Assembly: GCF_009905435.1 (NCBI RefSeq)
Contig: NZ_JAAAMT010000004.1
Location: 1-64,000, forward strand
Direction of reading: 5' to 3'
Source: Pseudomonas sp. R5(2019)
Lineage (GTDB): Bacteria; Pseudomonadota; Gammaproteobacteria; Pseudomonadales; Pseudomonadaceae
DNA length: 64,000 bases
Made by a program: the position numbers and the translations under genes. The notes beneath the pieces were generated by a model. It was not told where the DNA came from and ran no database searches. It saw nothing but the letters and a program-made list of their open reading frames with translations. Position 1 is the first letter of the stretch; each line of letters begins with the position of its first letter. Below, piece by piece: positions 56,711 through 64,000 of the stretch.

Positions 56711-57844
56711 TCACCGCGCTGCGATTTTTCCAAGAATGCCCAATGTTTCGTCGATCACGCGCCGTGTGGTGTAGAAATGCGGAGAAAACCGAATCCCCGG
56801 GCCGCGCGGAATACACACCACCTGTTCAGCCTTGAGCCGCTCGTAGAGTCGCCTATTATCAATGCCGTCGATACTGAACGAGACAATGCCCGAACGGCGA
56901 TCCGGTTCACGCGGGCTGTGGATAACGGCACCGGGAATTCGATCGAGGCCCTCAATCAGCCATTGCACCCGTTCGTCCAGGCGGCGTGCAACGTCCTCCA
57001 TGCCTACTTCTTCCAGCAATGACAGGCTAGCTTCAAGCGCTGTTGCGCCCAGCATATTGGGGCTGCCGCATTCGAAGCGCCGAGCGCTTTTGGCCGGCTC
57101 CCACTCGTTACGGGTGTAGTCGCCCATGTGTTCGAGCATGTGCCAGCCATATTCGCTGAGCTTGAGCTGCGGTCGGATAGCCTCGCGGCAATAGAACACC
57201 CCCAGACCCTCGGGGCCCAGCAGCCACTTGTGCCCGTCGGCCATGGCGAAATCGCATTGGTAGGCCTGGACGTCGAAGGGCTGGGCGCCCAGTTGCTGAA
57301 TGGCGTCAATGCAATACAACACATTTCTTTCGCGGCAGCCCTGGCCCAGTTTCACCAGGTCCAGACGCAGGCCGCTGGCAAACTGCACGGCGCTGATGGA
57401 CATCAACCGAGTGCGCGGTCCGCAGGCAGCGAGCAGAGCGGCTTCCGGGTCGGCGTTTGCCAGATTGACCTGGATCACTTCCACGCCTTGGGGGGTCAGC
57501 GCTTCCCACACGATCCGGTTGGAGGGGAACTCTTCGTCGCTGATAACGATCTGGTCGCCCGGGAGCCAGGTCAGGCCAAAAGCGACAAATGACAGGGCTT
57601 CAGATGTATTTTTGACCAGAGCGATATCATCCGTTGATGGCGCGTTCGTCAGACGCATCAGTCGTTCGCGTAGCCGTTGCTCCATTTTCATCCAGTCCGG
57701 ATAGTCGCGCGCGCCCAGTAAAACGTTCTCCTGGGCGAAGCGGCGGACCGCTTCACTGCTGCGTTTGGGCCAGGGAGCGACGGCTGCATGGTTCAAATAA
57801 CGCAGGTCGTCGGCTTGTTCAAACTCATCGTGAAACATAGACAT
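56711..57844 (-). CDS. Class V aminotransferase-like PLP protein
   Basis: A 377-residue fold-type-I PLP enzyme of the class V group (NifS/isopenicillin-N-epimerase-like). The PLP Lys is in MADGHKWLLGPEGLGVFYCR (near residue 208), and the phosphate/pyridine segments are LVKNTSEALSFVAFG and CIDAIQQLGAQPFDV. No mobile-loop Cys of a desulfurase is seen, so a cysteine desulfurase role is not supported. Exact substrate unknown. It ends toward the rgsA region and is divergent from the TetR gene, across about 70 bp. Confidence 0.82.
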   Translation of the reverse strand: MSMFHDEFEQADDLRYLNHAAVAPWPKRSSEAVRRFAQENVLLGARDYPDWMKMEQRLRERLMRLTNAPSTDDIALVKNTSEALSFVAFGLTWLPGDQIVISDEEFPSNRIVWEALTPQGVEVIQVNLANADPEAALLAACGPRTRLMSISAVQFASGLRLDLVKLGQGCRERNVLYCIDAIQQLGAQPFDVQAYQCDFAMADGHKWLLGPEGLGVFYCREAIRPQLKLSEYGWHMLEHMGDYTRNEWEPAKSARRFECGSPNMLGATALEASLSLLEEVGMEDVARRLDERVQWLIEGLDRIPGAVIHSPREPDRRSGIVSFSIDGIDNRRLYERLKAEQVVCIPRGPGIRFSPHFYTTRRVIDETLGILGKIAAR

Positions 57845-57916
57845 GGTTGGATGATCCGTGCAATTTGGCGCAAGTTAGGCATAATATTCGGCTTCGATTT
57901 TGATCCAGTCCTTCTT

Positions 57917-58555
57917 ATGCAGAAAGAACCTCGTAAAGTCCGTGAGTTTCGTCGCCGAGAGCAAGAAATTCTCGATACCGCGCTCAAGCTGTTTCTCGAA
58001 CAGGGTGAAGATAGCGTCACCGTCGAGATGATCGCTGATGCTGTGGGTATCGGCAAAGGCACGATCTACAAGCACTTCAAATCCAAGGCAGAGATCTATC
58101 TGCGCCTGATGCTCGACTATGAGCGCGATCTGAACCAGCTGCTCCATTCGGCCGACGTCGATCGCGACAAGGAAGCCCTGTCGCGCGCCTATTTCGAATT
58201 CCGCATGCGTGATCCGCAGCGCTACCGCCTGTTCGATCGCCTGGAAGAGAAGGTGGTCAAGGGCAATCAAGTGCCAGAAATGGTCGAAGAGCTGCACTCG
58301 ATCCGCGCCTCGAACTTCGAGCGTCTGACACAGCTGATCAAGGGACGGATCAGTGAAGGCAAGCTGGAAGATGTGCCGCCCTATTTCCACTACTGCGCAT
58401 CCTGGGCGCTGGTGCACGGCGCGGTGGCGTTGTACCACTCGCCGTTCTGGAGCAACGTGCTGGAAGACCAGGAGGGCTTCTTCCAGTTCCTGATGGATAT
58501 CGGCGTGCGCATGGGCAACAAGCGCAAGCGCGATTCTGACACCTCCGGCACTTGA
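57917..58555 (+). CDS. TetR-family regulator
   Basis: A 212-residue regulator with an N-terminal TetR helix-turn-helix (VTVEMIADAVGIGKGTIYKHFKSK, near residues 33-56). A C-terminal helical ligand domain carries a WALVHGAVALYHSPFW signature. It matches the P. aeruginosa PA2957 position. ATG 57917 is chosen (MQKEPRKVREF); the longer frame lies in untranslated sequence. It is divergent from the aminotransferase gene, which may be a target. PA2957-like regulators are reported as pleiotropic; the ligand is not known. Confidence 0.88.
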   Translation: MQKEPRKVREFRRREQEILDTALKLFLEQGEDSVTVEMIADAVGIGKGTIYKHFKSKAEIYLRLMLDYERDLNQLLHSADVDRDKEALSRAYFEFRMRDPQRYRLFDRLEEKVVKGNQVPEMVEELHSIRASNFERLTQLIKGRISEGKLEDVPPYFHYCASWALVHGAVALYHSPFWSNVLEDQEGFFQFLMDIGVRMGNKRKRDSDTSGT

Positions 58556-58683
58556 GGCATTCGCTCAAACTATAGTTCTACTGGTGGCACAGCCCCAGGA
58601 ATATACTCAGGTCTGAGGGCTTGCAAAAACTTGATTTATGAGTCAGGTTTTGCAGGTCCGATTTATCCATGCCGGAGTTCTCC

Positions 58684-59652
58684 ATGATCGTCGATCGCCA
58701 AGGCAGACGTTTTCGCAATTTGCGTGTCAGCCTGACGTCTGCCTGTAACTACGCTTGCACCTACTGCGTGCCTGACGGCAAGCGCCTGGTCGCAGCTCAG
58801 GACGAACTGTCGGCAGAGGCCATGGCCCGGGGCGTGGCCTACCTGATCGAGGCGGCTGGCATCGAGCGACTGCGCATTACCGGTGGTGAGCCGCTGGTTA
58901 GCCCCAAGCTGGAAGCTTTTCTGGCCTCGGTGTCTACTCTGGGTCTGGATGACATCAGCCTGACCACCAACGGGCAATTGCTCACACGCAAGTTGCCATT
59001 GCTGATCGACGCCGGTATTCGCCGGCTGAACGTCTCCCTCGATACCCTTGACCCTGACGCCTTTCGCCGCATCGCCCGTGGTGGCGATCTGGCGACCGTG
59101 CTCGATGGCATGGCCAAGGCCAGTCAGGCCGGCATGAGCATCAAGGTCAACATGGTGCCGCTGCGCGGGCAGAACCATGATCAGGTCGTGCCGTTGCTCG
59201 ATTACTGCCTGGAGCGTGGTTACGAGTTGCGCTTTATCGAGTTGATGCGCATGGGCCATCTGGCCAGCGATTCAAACGCTTTTCTCCAGCAATTTGTCAG
59301 CTTGCAACAGCTCTTGCAGATGATCGGCGAAGGGCACGAGTACCTTCAGGCGGATGCGCCGATAGATGCCACCGCATTGCGCTACGAGGTGCCTGGGCGT
59401 GGCCACTTCGGCATTATTGCCAACGAAAGCGTGCCGTTCTGTCGTACCTGCTCACGCTTGCGGCTGTCGTCCACGGGCTGGTTGCATGGCTGCCTCTCAT
59501 CGAGCAATCGCCACTACATCGGCGATCTGCTGGACAAGCCGCGTCATCAAGCCTTGCCAGCCCTCCAGCGCTTGCTGATGAAGGCGCTGGGCGACAAGCA
59601 GCCGGTGGCCTTCTCGGGCGGCGCCACGGTGATGAAAATCATCGGCGGCTAG
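58684..59652 (+). CDS. moaA: GTP 3',8-cyclase MoaA
   Basis: A 322-residue radical-SAM enzyme for the first step of molybdopterin synthesis. The N-terminal cluster CxxxCxxC (Cys21, 25 and 28 in SACNYACTYC), ITGGEPLV and LTTNGQLL are followed by the second cluster, CxxC-x13-C (FCRTCSRLRLSSTGWLHGC, near 253-270). The C-terminal Gly-Gly (IIGG) needed for GTP binding is kept. The ATG at 58684 is preceded by GGAG. No other moa or moe gene is nearby, so it is an isolated copy, possibly one of two paralogues. Confidence 0.9.
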   Translation: MIVDRQGRRFRNLRVSLTSACNYACTYCVPDGKRLVAAQDELSAEAMARGVAYLIEAAGIERLRITGGEPLVSPKLEAFLASVSTLGLDDISLTTNGQLLTRKLPLLIDAGIRRLNVSLDTLDPDAFRRIARGGDLATVLDGMAKASQAGMSIKVNMVPLRGQNHDQVVPLLDYCLERGYELRFIELMRMGHLASDSNAFLQQFVSLQQLLQMIGEGHEYLQADAPIDATALRYEVPGRGHFGIIANESVPFCRTCSRLRLSSTGWLHGCLSSSNRHYIGDLLDKPRHQALPALQRLLMKALGDKQPVAFSGGATVMKIIGG

Positions 59653-59717
59653 GCTGGCGCAAAATCTGCATCAGCCGGCTGTTCGCCGGTTTTCCGTCGC
59701 CGGCTTCTGGAGGAAAG

Positions 59718-60320
59718 ATGCGTAGGGTGGTCTTGCTGCTGGCACTGTTGTCGCTGGGTGGCTGCATGAACGTCAGCGATATGGGCGAAGGCGCCCGGTA
59801 CCACCTGAGCGATGCCGGGTTGCTCGATCACAGCGAGACCCGTCGTGCCGTGTCCATGCGCTTGCAGCCGGACTCCTTCATTTACATTGGCCAGGGTGCA
59901 TTCGTCCCGCCCGGCAATGCGTACCCGCGGCCCAATGTGGTGGCCGAAGAAGCTTTCAAGGGCTTTATCGAGTATTTCCCGATGGTGCGCCGCGCCCGTG
60001 AACCGCTGGGGCTTGAGAAGGCCATGGGCGAGGCCCGGGCTGCCGGCGCTCACTATCTGCTGTACACCCGCTTTGCCAGTGCCGATGACCGTATCGGCAA
60101 CGGCGATGAATGGTATGACGAGCAAGCCATCGACCGGCTGGGCGTCGATACCGGTGTGATCCAACTGATATTGATCGAAACCAATACCCGCTACCTGATC
60201 GACACCGCGCGCATCCGCAGTCGCGGCGGTTTACTGACACTCTACGATCAGAAGCCTGAAGATTTGCTTGGTCCGCCGTTGGAGGATTACGCTCGAAGCC
60301 TGTTAGGCATGAGTCGCTGA
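59718..60320 (+). CDS. DUF4823 lipoprotein
   Basis: A 200-residue lipoprotein of the DUF4823 family. Signal peptide [13 protein letters not shown] with the lipobox Cys near residue 16, then a mostly beta domain ([21 protein letters not shown], then [23 protein letters not shown], and [15 protein letters not shown]). AGGAAAG precedes the ATG. Function is unknown. It lies 10 nt before the DUF1285 gene, in the same direction. Confidence 0.82.
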   Translation: MRRVVLLLALLSLGGCMNVSDMGEGARYHLSDAGLLDHSETRRAVSMRLQPDSFIYIGQGAFVPPGNAYPRPNVVAEEAFKGFIEYFPMVRRAREPLGLEKAMGEARAAGAHYLLYTRFASADDRIGNGDEWYDEQAIDRLGVDTGVIQLILIETNTRYLIDTARIRSRGGLLTLYDQKPEDLLGPPLEDYARSLLGMSR

Positions 60321-60330
60321 GGAGAAAGGT

Positions 60331-60897
60331 ATGAGTGGTCCGGGTAAAGCCAATGATTTGCTGGCTCAGATTCCCAAGGCTGAAAAGGGCCTGCCGCCGG
60401 TACATCTGTGGAATCCCGATTTTTGCGGTGATATCGACATGCGTATCGCCCGCGACGGCACCTGGTATTACCTGGGTACGCCGATCGGGCGCAAGCCCAT
60501 GGTGCGGCTGTTTTCCACCATCCTGCGTCGGGATGGCGATGACTACGTGCTGGTCACGCCCGTGGAAAAAGTCGGCATCAAGGTCGATGACGCCCCATTC
60601 GTTGCTGTCAGCGTGCTAGTGGAAGGTGAGGGTGAGGCGCAGGTGTTGCGCTTTACCACTAACGTCGAGGACGAAGTGACAGCGGGTGGCGACCATCCGA
60701 TTCGGGTGGTGATCGATCCAGTGACTCAAGAGCCGGCGCCCTACGTGCATGTCCGGGTCAACCTTGAGGCGTTGATCCACCGTAACGTGTTCTACCAGTT
60801 GGTCGAGCTGGCGGTTTTGCGTGAGGTTGATGGTCAGCCCTGGTTGGGCGTTTGGAGTAGTGGAGAATTTTTCCCGATCGGCCCTGAGTGCGCATGA
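60331..60897 (+). CDS. DUF1285 protein
   Basis: A 188-residue protein of the DUF1285 family, which folds as two beta domains. [58 protein letters not shown], and [18 protein letters not shown] are the family-typical segments. A ribosome site GGAGAAAG precedes the ATG. Function is unknown. It follows the DUF4823 lipoprotein gene with 10 nt spacing. Confidence 0.88.
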   Translation: MSGPGKANDLLAQIPKAEKGLPPVHLWNPDFCGDIDMRIARDGTWYYLGTPIGRKPMVRLFSTILRRDGDDYVLVTPVEKVGIKVDDAPFVAVSVLVEGEGEAQVLRFTTNVEDEVTAGGDHPIRVVIDPVTQEPAPYVHVRVNLEALIHRNVFYQLVELAVLREVDGQPWLGVWSSGEFFPIGPECA

Positions 60898-61046
60898 GCT
60901 CGAGATGCTTGCCTGCGCGACGGATGGCTTGCTGAAAATGATGTAACGGCTTGGCGCTTGTTGTGGTTGGGGAGGCATGTTATTCAAACACTGCGCAGGA
61001 AGCGCAACCTTCTTCCCTTCAAGGATGAGCCCGTGCAGGAACTCCG

Positions 61047-61241
61047 ATGAATCAGAGCGATCGTGACAACCTTGAGCTCGATAAACTGCAGGGGGAAGTC
61101 CGCAGGCTGATGGCGGAAACGCGCAAGCTGATGGTCGAGGCTGACAAGCTCAAGCAGGAAGCCACGTGGTATCCGTTTGTGGCGGCCGGCGGAGTGGTAA
61201 CGGTGGTGATTACCGCAACGGGTCTGATGAGCAAGCTGTAA
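61047..61241 (+). CDS. Small coiled-coil membrane protein A (64 aa)
   Basis: A 64-residue protein I do not recognise. It has a strongly heptad-patterned N-terminal half (NLELDKLQGEVRRLMAETRK, then VEADKLKQE) and a C-terminal membrane helix (WYPFVAAGGVVTVVITATGL). A CCGATG-type start follows a weak ribosome site. It is the first of two similar tiny genes between DUF1285 and the LysR gene. Confidence 0.6.
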   Translation: MNQSDRDNLELDKLQGEVRRLMAETRKLMVEADKLKQEATWYPFVAAGGVVTVVITATGLMSKL

Positions 61242-61357
61242 AGGGCCGGCTTCGTACAGTCAGGGAGCCGCCAGGGCACTTGAGCTTTGGACTATGCCTG
61301 GCCACATTACAAGCACGGACAACGCAAAAGGCTACGTCCGCCTCTGAGAGCATGGTC

Positions 61358-61525
61358 ATGAACAACGATCAAGTCCTGAAAGAACTGCGAGAAGAGCTGG
61401 CCCAGCTGGCCGAAGAGATGCGACGTCCGCCGCGCAGTGCGGCCCGTGCCGCCTTGGTGCCGGTTGCTTTGGGCGCCAGCGTGGCCTTGTTGGCGGCTCT
61501 GGTTGGCTTCAAGCTATTTTTTTGA
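61358..61525 (+). CDS. Small coiled-coil membrane protein B (55 aa)
   Basis: A 55-residue protein. Heptads in the N-terminus (VLKELREELAQLAEEMRRPP) are followed by a C-terminal membrane helix (ALVPVALGASVALLAALVGFKLFF). The start is ATG 61358; an ATG two codons earlier (61352) is also possible. It has the same layout as the 64-aa protein 117 bp upstream. Function unknown. Confidence 0.55.
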   Translation: MNNDQVLKELREELAQLAEEMRRPPRSAARAALVPVALGASVALLAALVGFKLFF

Positions 61526-61593
61526 TCGTCATTTCCTGCCCTCTATGGGGGCCCCTTCGTAACGTAACGAACCAACCTCTTTGTGCGTTGCTT

Positions 61594-62511
61594 TCAGCGT
61601 CGCGCAGAGAGTTGTTGCGGCGCCAGAAATGCATCGTGGAAGTAGTTACGAAACGCCTGCATGGCCGGGCTGAATTCGCGCTCACGATGCCACGCCAGGC
61701 CGACGCTCATGGGCGTCACCTTGTCGGTGATCGTCAGGGTTTCGATGCGTTTGCCTTCCAGCGACCAGGGGCGGTGCACCAGGTCCGAAAGGATCGCCAC
61801 GCCGCTGCCATTGGCGACCATGCTGCGCACGGCTTCCACCGAACTGGTGCGCACCCGCACGTTTGGCTGCTGCCGCGCATCTTCCCAGTAACGCATGGCG
61901 CTTTGTTCGGCTTCGTCGACGGTCAGCAGAATGTAGGGTTCCTTCGCCACGTCGGCGAGGCTGACGGCGGAGCGTTCGCACAGGGGATGGTGACTGGGCA
62001 TCCATAACCGGCGTTCGGAATTGAAAAGAATCTCCGAGACGATGTCCGGGTGAGTGAGGTTGGCGGTGAGCACCACCGCCATGTCGAATCGGCCTTCCAG
62101 CAGGCCTTGCTCGATGGCGCTCCGTTCTTGCTCGTGGACTTCGATAGCCACGTCCGGGTGCCAGTGTTCCAGCCGTTGCAGGTGGTGCGGCAAGAAATAG
62201 CCGATCACGGTGTAACTCGCGGCCAAACGTAACAGGCCACTGGCGCGTATGTCCGGTAACGGGCTGTTCAGCGCGTCATCGACGCTGCGCAAAATCACGT
62301 AGGCCCGATTCAGAAAGTGCCGGCCGGCATCGGTCAGGCTCATGCCCTGAGCCGAACGCTGGAACAACAGTGTGCCGAGCATGCCTTCCAGTTCCTTGAT
62401 CGCCGTGGTGACTGCCGACTGGGAAATGTTCAGATGAATGGCCGCTTGAGAGATTTGCCCGATCTCGGCAGTGGCGACGAAATAGCGGACCTGGCGCAGG
62501 GTCAGTGACAT
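61594..62511 (-). CDS. LysR-family regulator
   Basis: A 305-residue LysR-type regulator. The N-terminal winged helix (LTLRQVRYFVATAEIGQISQAAIHLNISQSAVTTAIKELEGMLG) is clear, and the C-terminal ligand domain has the usual two subdomains (RLAASYTVIGYFLPHHL onward). ATG 62511 has GGAG 5 nt upstream; a GTG two codons earlier is unlikely. It is divergent from pxpA, with two inverted repeats of TATCT/AGATA between them, which makes this operon its likely target. Confidence 0.92.
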   Translation of the reverse strand: MSLTLRQVRYFVATAEIGQISQAAIHLNISQSAVTTAIKELEGMLGTLLFQRSAQGMSLTDAGRHFLNRAYVILRSVDDALNSPLPDIRASGLLRLAASYTVIGYFLPHHLQRLEHWHPDVAIEVHEQERSAIEQGLLEGRFDMAVVLTANLTHPDIVSEILFNSERRLWMPSHHPLCERSAVSLADVAKEPYILLTVDEAEQSAMRYWEDARQQPNVRVRTSSVEAVRSMVANGSGVAILSDLVHRPWSLEGKRIETLTITDKVTPMSVGLAWHREREFSPAMQAFRNYFHDAFLAPQQLSARR

Positions 62512-62531
62512 GAGCACTCCGGACGCAAAGA

Positions 62532-62569
62532 TATCTGTTTTTCAGAAGATACCCTATCTGTTAATAGAT
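62532..62569. promoter_or_regulatory. Tandem LysR-type operator sites
   Basis: TATCT-N10-AGATA (62532-62551, ATCT arms) is followed by TATCTGTTAATAGAT (62555-62569), with the left arms 23 bp apart. This is the classic arrangement of a LysR regulatory and activation site between the divergent regulator and its target. Confidence 0.65.
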
Positions 62570-62636
62570 CTTCCCAAGGGGTAAGGAGGAATTTAACGTG
62601 GACTGCATGAAGTCACAAGTGTCAGGAGTAAGCGTC

Positions 62637-63395
62637 ATGCAGGCAGTAGATTTCAACTCGGACATGGGCGAAGGCTTTGGTCCATGGACCATTGGCGATG
62701 GCGTTGACAATGAGCTGATGGCCTTCATCAGTTCGGCCAATATCGCCACTGGTTTTCATGCCGGCGATCCCGGCACCATGCGCCGTACCGTCGAGCAGGC
62801 CAAGCGCCTGGGTGTGGCTATCGGCGCGCATCCGGGGTTTCGCGACCTGGTCGGTTTCGGCCGTCGGCACATCAATGCACCGGCCCAGGAGCTGGTGGAC
62901 GACATGCTCTATCAGCTGGGTGCCCTGCGTGAGCTCGCCCGGGTTCAAGGCGTGGCCCTGCAACATATCAAGCCTCACGGCGCACTCTACATGCACCTGG
63001 CCCGAGACGAGGAAGCCGCCCGTTTGCTGGTGGAAAATCTCCAGCGTCTGGAACCTGAGTTGCTGCTGTATTGCATGCCCGATTCAGTGATCTGGCGTGT
63101 CGCCAAAGAACTCGGCCAGCCAGTGATCCGCGAGTTCTACGCCGACCGCGAGTACGACCTCAGCGGCTCCATCGTTTTCACCCGCAACGTGCGTGCCTAC
63201 GATCCGGCCCAAGTGGCCGCGCGGGTACTGCGTGCCTGTCAGGAAGGCGTGGTGCGTACGGTCGAGGGCGAAAATCTGGCCATTGAATTCGATTCGATCT
63301 GTTTGCACAGCGATACGCCGGGCGCTCTGGCGTTGGTCGAAGCCACGCGCAACGCGCTCGATGGCGCCGGGATCAAGGTGCGCGCCCCGCGCTGA
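62637..63395 (+). CDS. pxpA: 5-oxoprolinase subunit A PxpA (LamB/YcsF)
   Basis: A 252-residue LamB/YcsF protein. PxpA, with PxpB and PxpC, hydrolyses 5-oxoproline to glutamate using ATP. It opens [15 protein letters not shown], then has [33 protein letters not shown], and [18 protein letters not shown] 62637 fits the family and has AGGAG 8 nt upstream. A GTG at 62598 has an even better GGAGGA site and would give 13 extra residues. It is followed by a biotin carrier and a biotin carboxylase. Confidence 0.92.
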   Translation: MQAVDFNSDMGEGFGPWTIGDGVDNELMAFISSANIATGFHAGDPGTMRRTVEQAKRLGVAIGAHPGFRDLVGFGRRHINAPAQELVDDMLYQLGALRELARVQGVALQHIKPHGALYMHLARDEEAARLLVENLQRLEPELLLYCMPDSVIWRVAKELGQPVIREFYADREYDLSGSIVFTRNVRAYDPAQVAARVLRACQEGVVRTVEGENLAIEFDSICLHSDTPGALALVEATRNALDGAGIKVRAPR

Positions 63396-63487
63396 TACCG
63401 GAAGAAACACCTGGCACACAGACGCCAGGGTTTGAACGCCCATTCATTTTTGCCTGCCTTTCTACAACTATTCCAAAAGGAACAGAC

Positions 63488-63733
63488 ATGGCCGAACATA
63501 CTGTAGTTACCCCATTGCCCGGGACCTTCTATCGCAAAGCCACCCCCGAATCGGCGAACTTCGTCGAAGTGGGCGCGCAGGTCAGCGCCGACACGGTGAT
63601 TGGTCTGATCGAGGTCATGAAGCAGTTTTCCGAACTGACCGCCGGGACGGCCGGTCGCCTCAGCGCATTCCTGGTAGAAGACGGTGACCCGGTGGAGCCG
63701 GGTCAGGTCGTTGCATCACTCGACGTCGCGTGA
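63488..63733 (+). CDS. Biotin carboxyl carrier-like protein
   Basis: An 81-residue biotinyl domain. The biotin attachment Lys45 is in the IEVMKQF motif. It lacks the N-terminal extension of AccB, so it is a stand-alone carrier of the type found beside pxpA genes. It lies 92 nt after pxpA and 10 nt before the carboxylase gene. Expected to serve an acyl-CoA or urea-carboxylase-like reaction, or the 5-oxoprolinase complex. Confidence 0.85.
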   Translation: MAEHTVVTPLPGTFYRKATPESANFVEVGAQVSADTVIGLIEVMKQFSELTAGTAGRLSAFLVEDGDPVEPGQVVASLDVA

Positions 63734-63743
63734 GGGGGCGATC

Positions 63744-64000
63744 ATGACTCAAGCCATTCATAAGTTGCTGATCGCCAACCGCGGCGAGATTGCCGTGCGG
63801 ATTATCCGTGCCGCCAAAGCACTGGGAATTCCCACCGTTGCCGCGTGCAGTGAGGCGGACGTCGATTCTCAGGCGGCGCGCATCGCTGACGAGGTACACA
63901 TTCTCGGTCCGGCCCGCGCTGATAAAAGTTATCTGAACGTCGAGGCGTTGCTGGGCGCCTTGAAAGCCACCGGCGCCAATGCGGTACACCCCGGTTATGG
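63744..64000 (+). CDS. Biotin carboxylase (3' end outside window)
   Basis: The first 85 residues of an AccC-like biotin carboxylase. KLLIANRGEIAVRIIRAAKALGIPTVAACSEADVDS is the family opening, and AVHPGYG is at the right edge. GAGGGGG precedes ATG 63744. It continues the pxpA operon. The order (LysR)-pxpA-carrier-carboxylase implies pxpB and pxpC further right, but they are not in the window. Confidence 0.88.
   Translation, partial: MTQAIHKLLIANRGEIAVRIIRAAKALGIPTVAACSEADVDSQAARIADEVHILGPARADKSYLNVEALLGALKATGANAVHPGY

Overview
The window is a Pseudomonas chromosome segment, most like the P. fluorescens group. The evidence is uniformly GC-rich coding sequence with Pseudomonas-type ribosome sites, a Pseudomonas-style REP sequence, and a conserved gene order from comEC through lpxK, kdsB, murB, rne, rluC, sppA, rpmF, plsX, fabD-fabG-acpP-fabF, mltG, tmk, holB, pilZ and tatD that matches the P. 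aeruginosa PA2984-PA2957 block. No rRNA, tRNA, CRISPR array or intact insertion sequence was seen.

Region 1 (1-25,640) is a complete type VI secretion system in the Vibrio cholerae vas style. On the minus strand run tssB-tssC-tssE-tssF-tssG-tagH-tssJ-tssK-tssL, then a delivery module (vgrG, a DUF4123 adaptor, and a VasX-like effector cut by the left edge of the window). Divergently, on the plus strand, run clpV-vasH-vasI-tssA-tssM. A separate hcp gene at the far end faces the tssM operon. All 13 core Tss proteins are present. The hcp gene has a textbook sigma-54 promoter, and the cluster carries its own sigma-54 activator (VasH-like), so tail-tube supply is probably controlled separately from the sheath and baseplate operons.

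Region 2 (25,646-32,113) returns to the core genome: a small orphan, a PA2817-family protein, the acyl-CoA dehydrogenase FadE, a glutathione S-transferase, a YadG/YadH-type ABC exporter, a REP element and a DUF2062 membrane protein. Short direct repeats lie at the junction with the T6SS.

Region 3 (32,258-56,491) is an envelope, RNA and lipid housekeeping block. It holds comEC-exbB-exbD-lpxK-trm112-kdsB-ptp-murB, then rne on the opposite strand with a long leader, then rluC-HAD-sppA, maf, yceD-rpmF-plsX-fabD-fabG-acpP-fabF-pabC-mltG-tmk-holB-pilZ-tatD. The pilZ gene appears to have lost about 55 internal codons in frame.

Region 4 (56,492-64,000) starts with an intergenic sRNA gene that I identify as rgsA. 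Its core is complementary to the acpP ribosome-binding site 6 kb away in the same window. Then come a class V aminotransferase, a TetR regulator, MoaA, a DUF4823 lipoprotein, a DUF1285 protein, two very small coiled-coil/membrane proteins, and a LysR regulator divergent from a 5-oxoproline operon (pxpA, biotin carrier, biotin carboxylase) that runs off the right edge.
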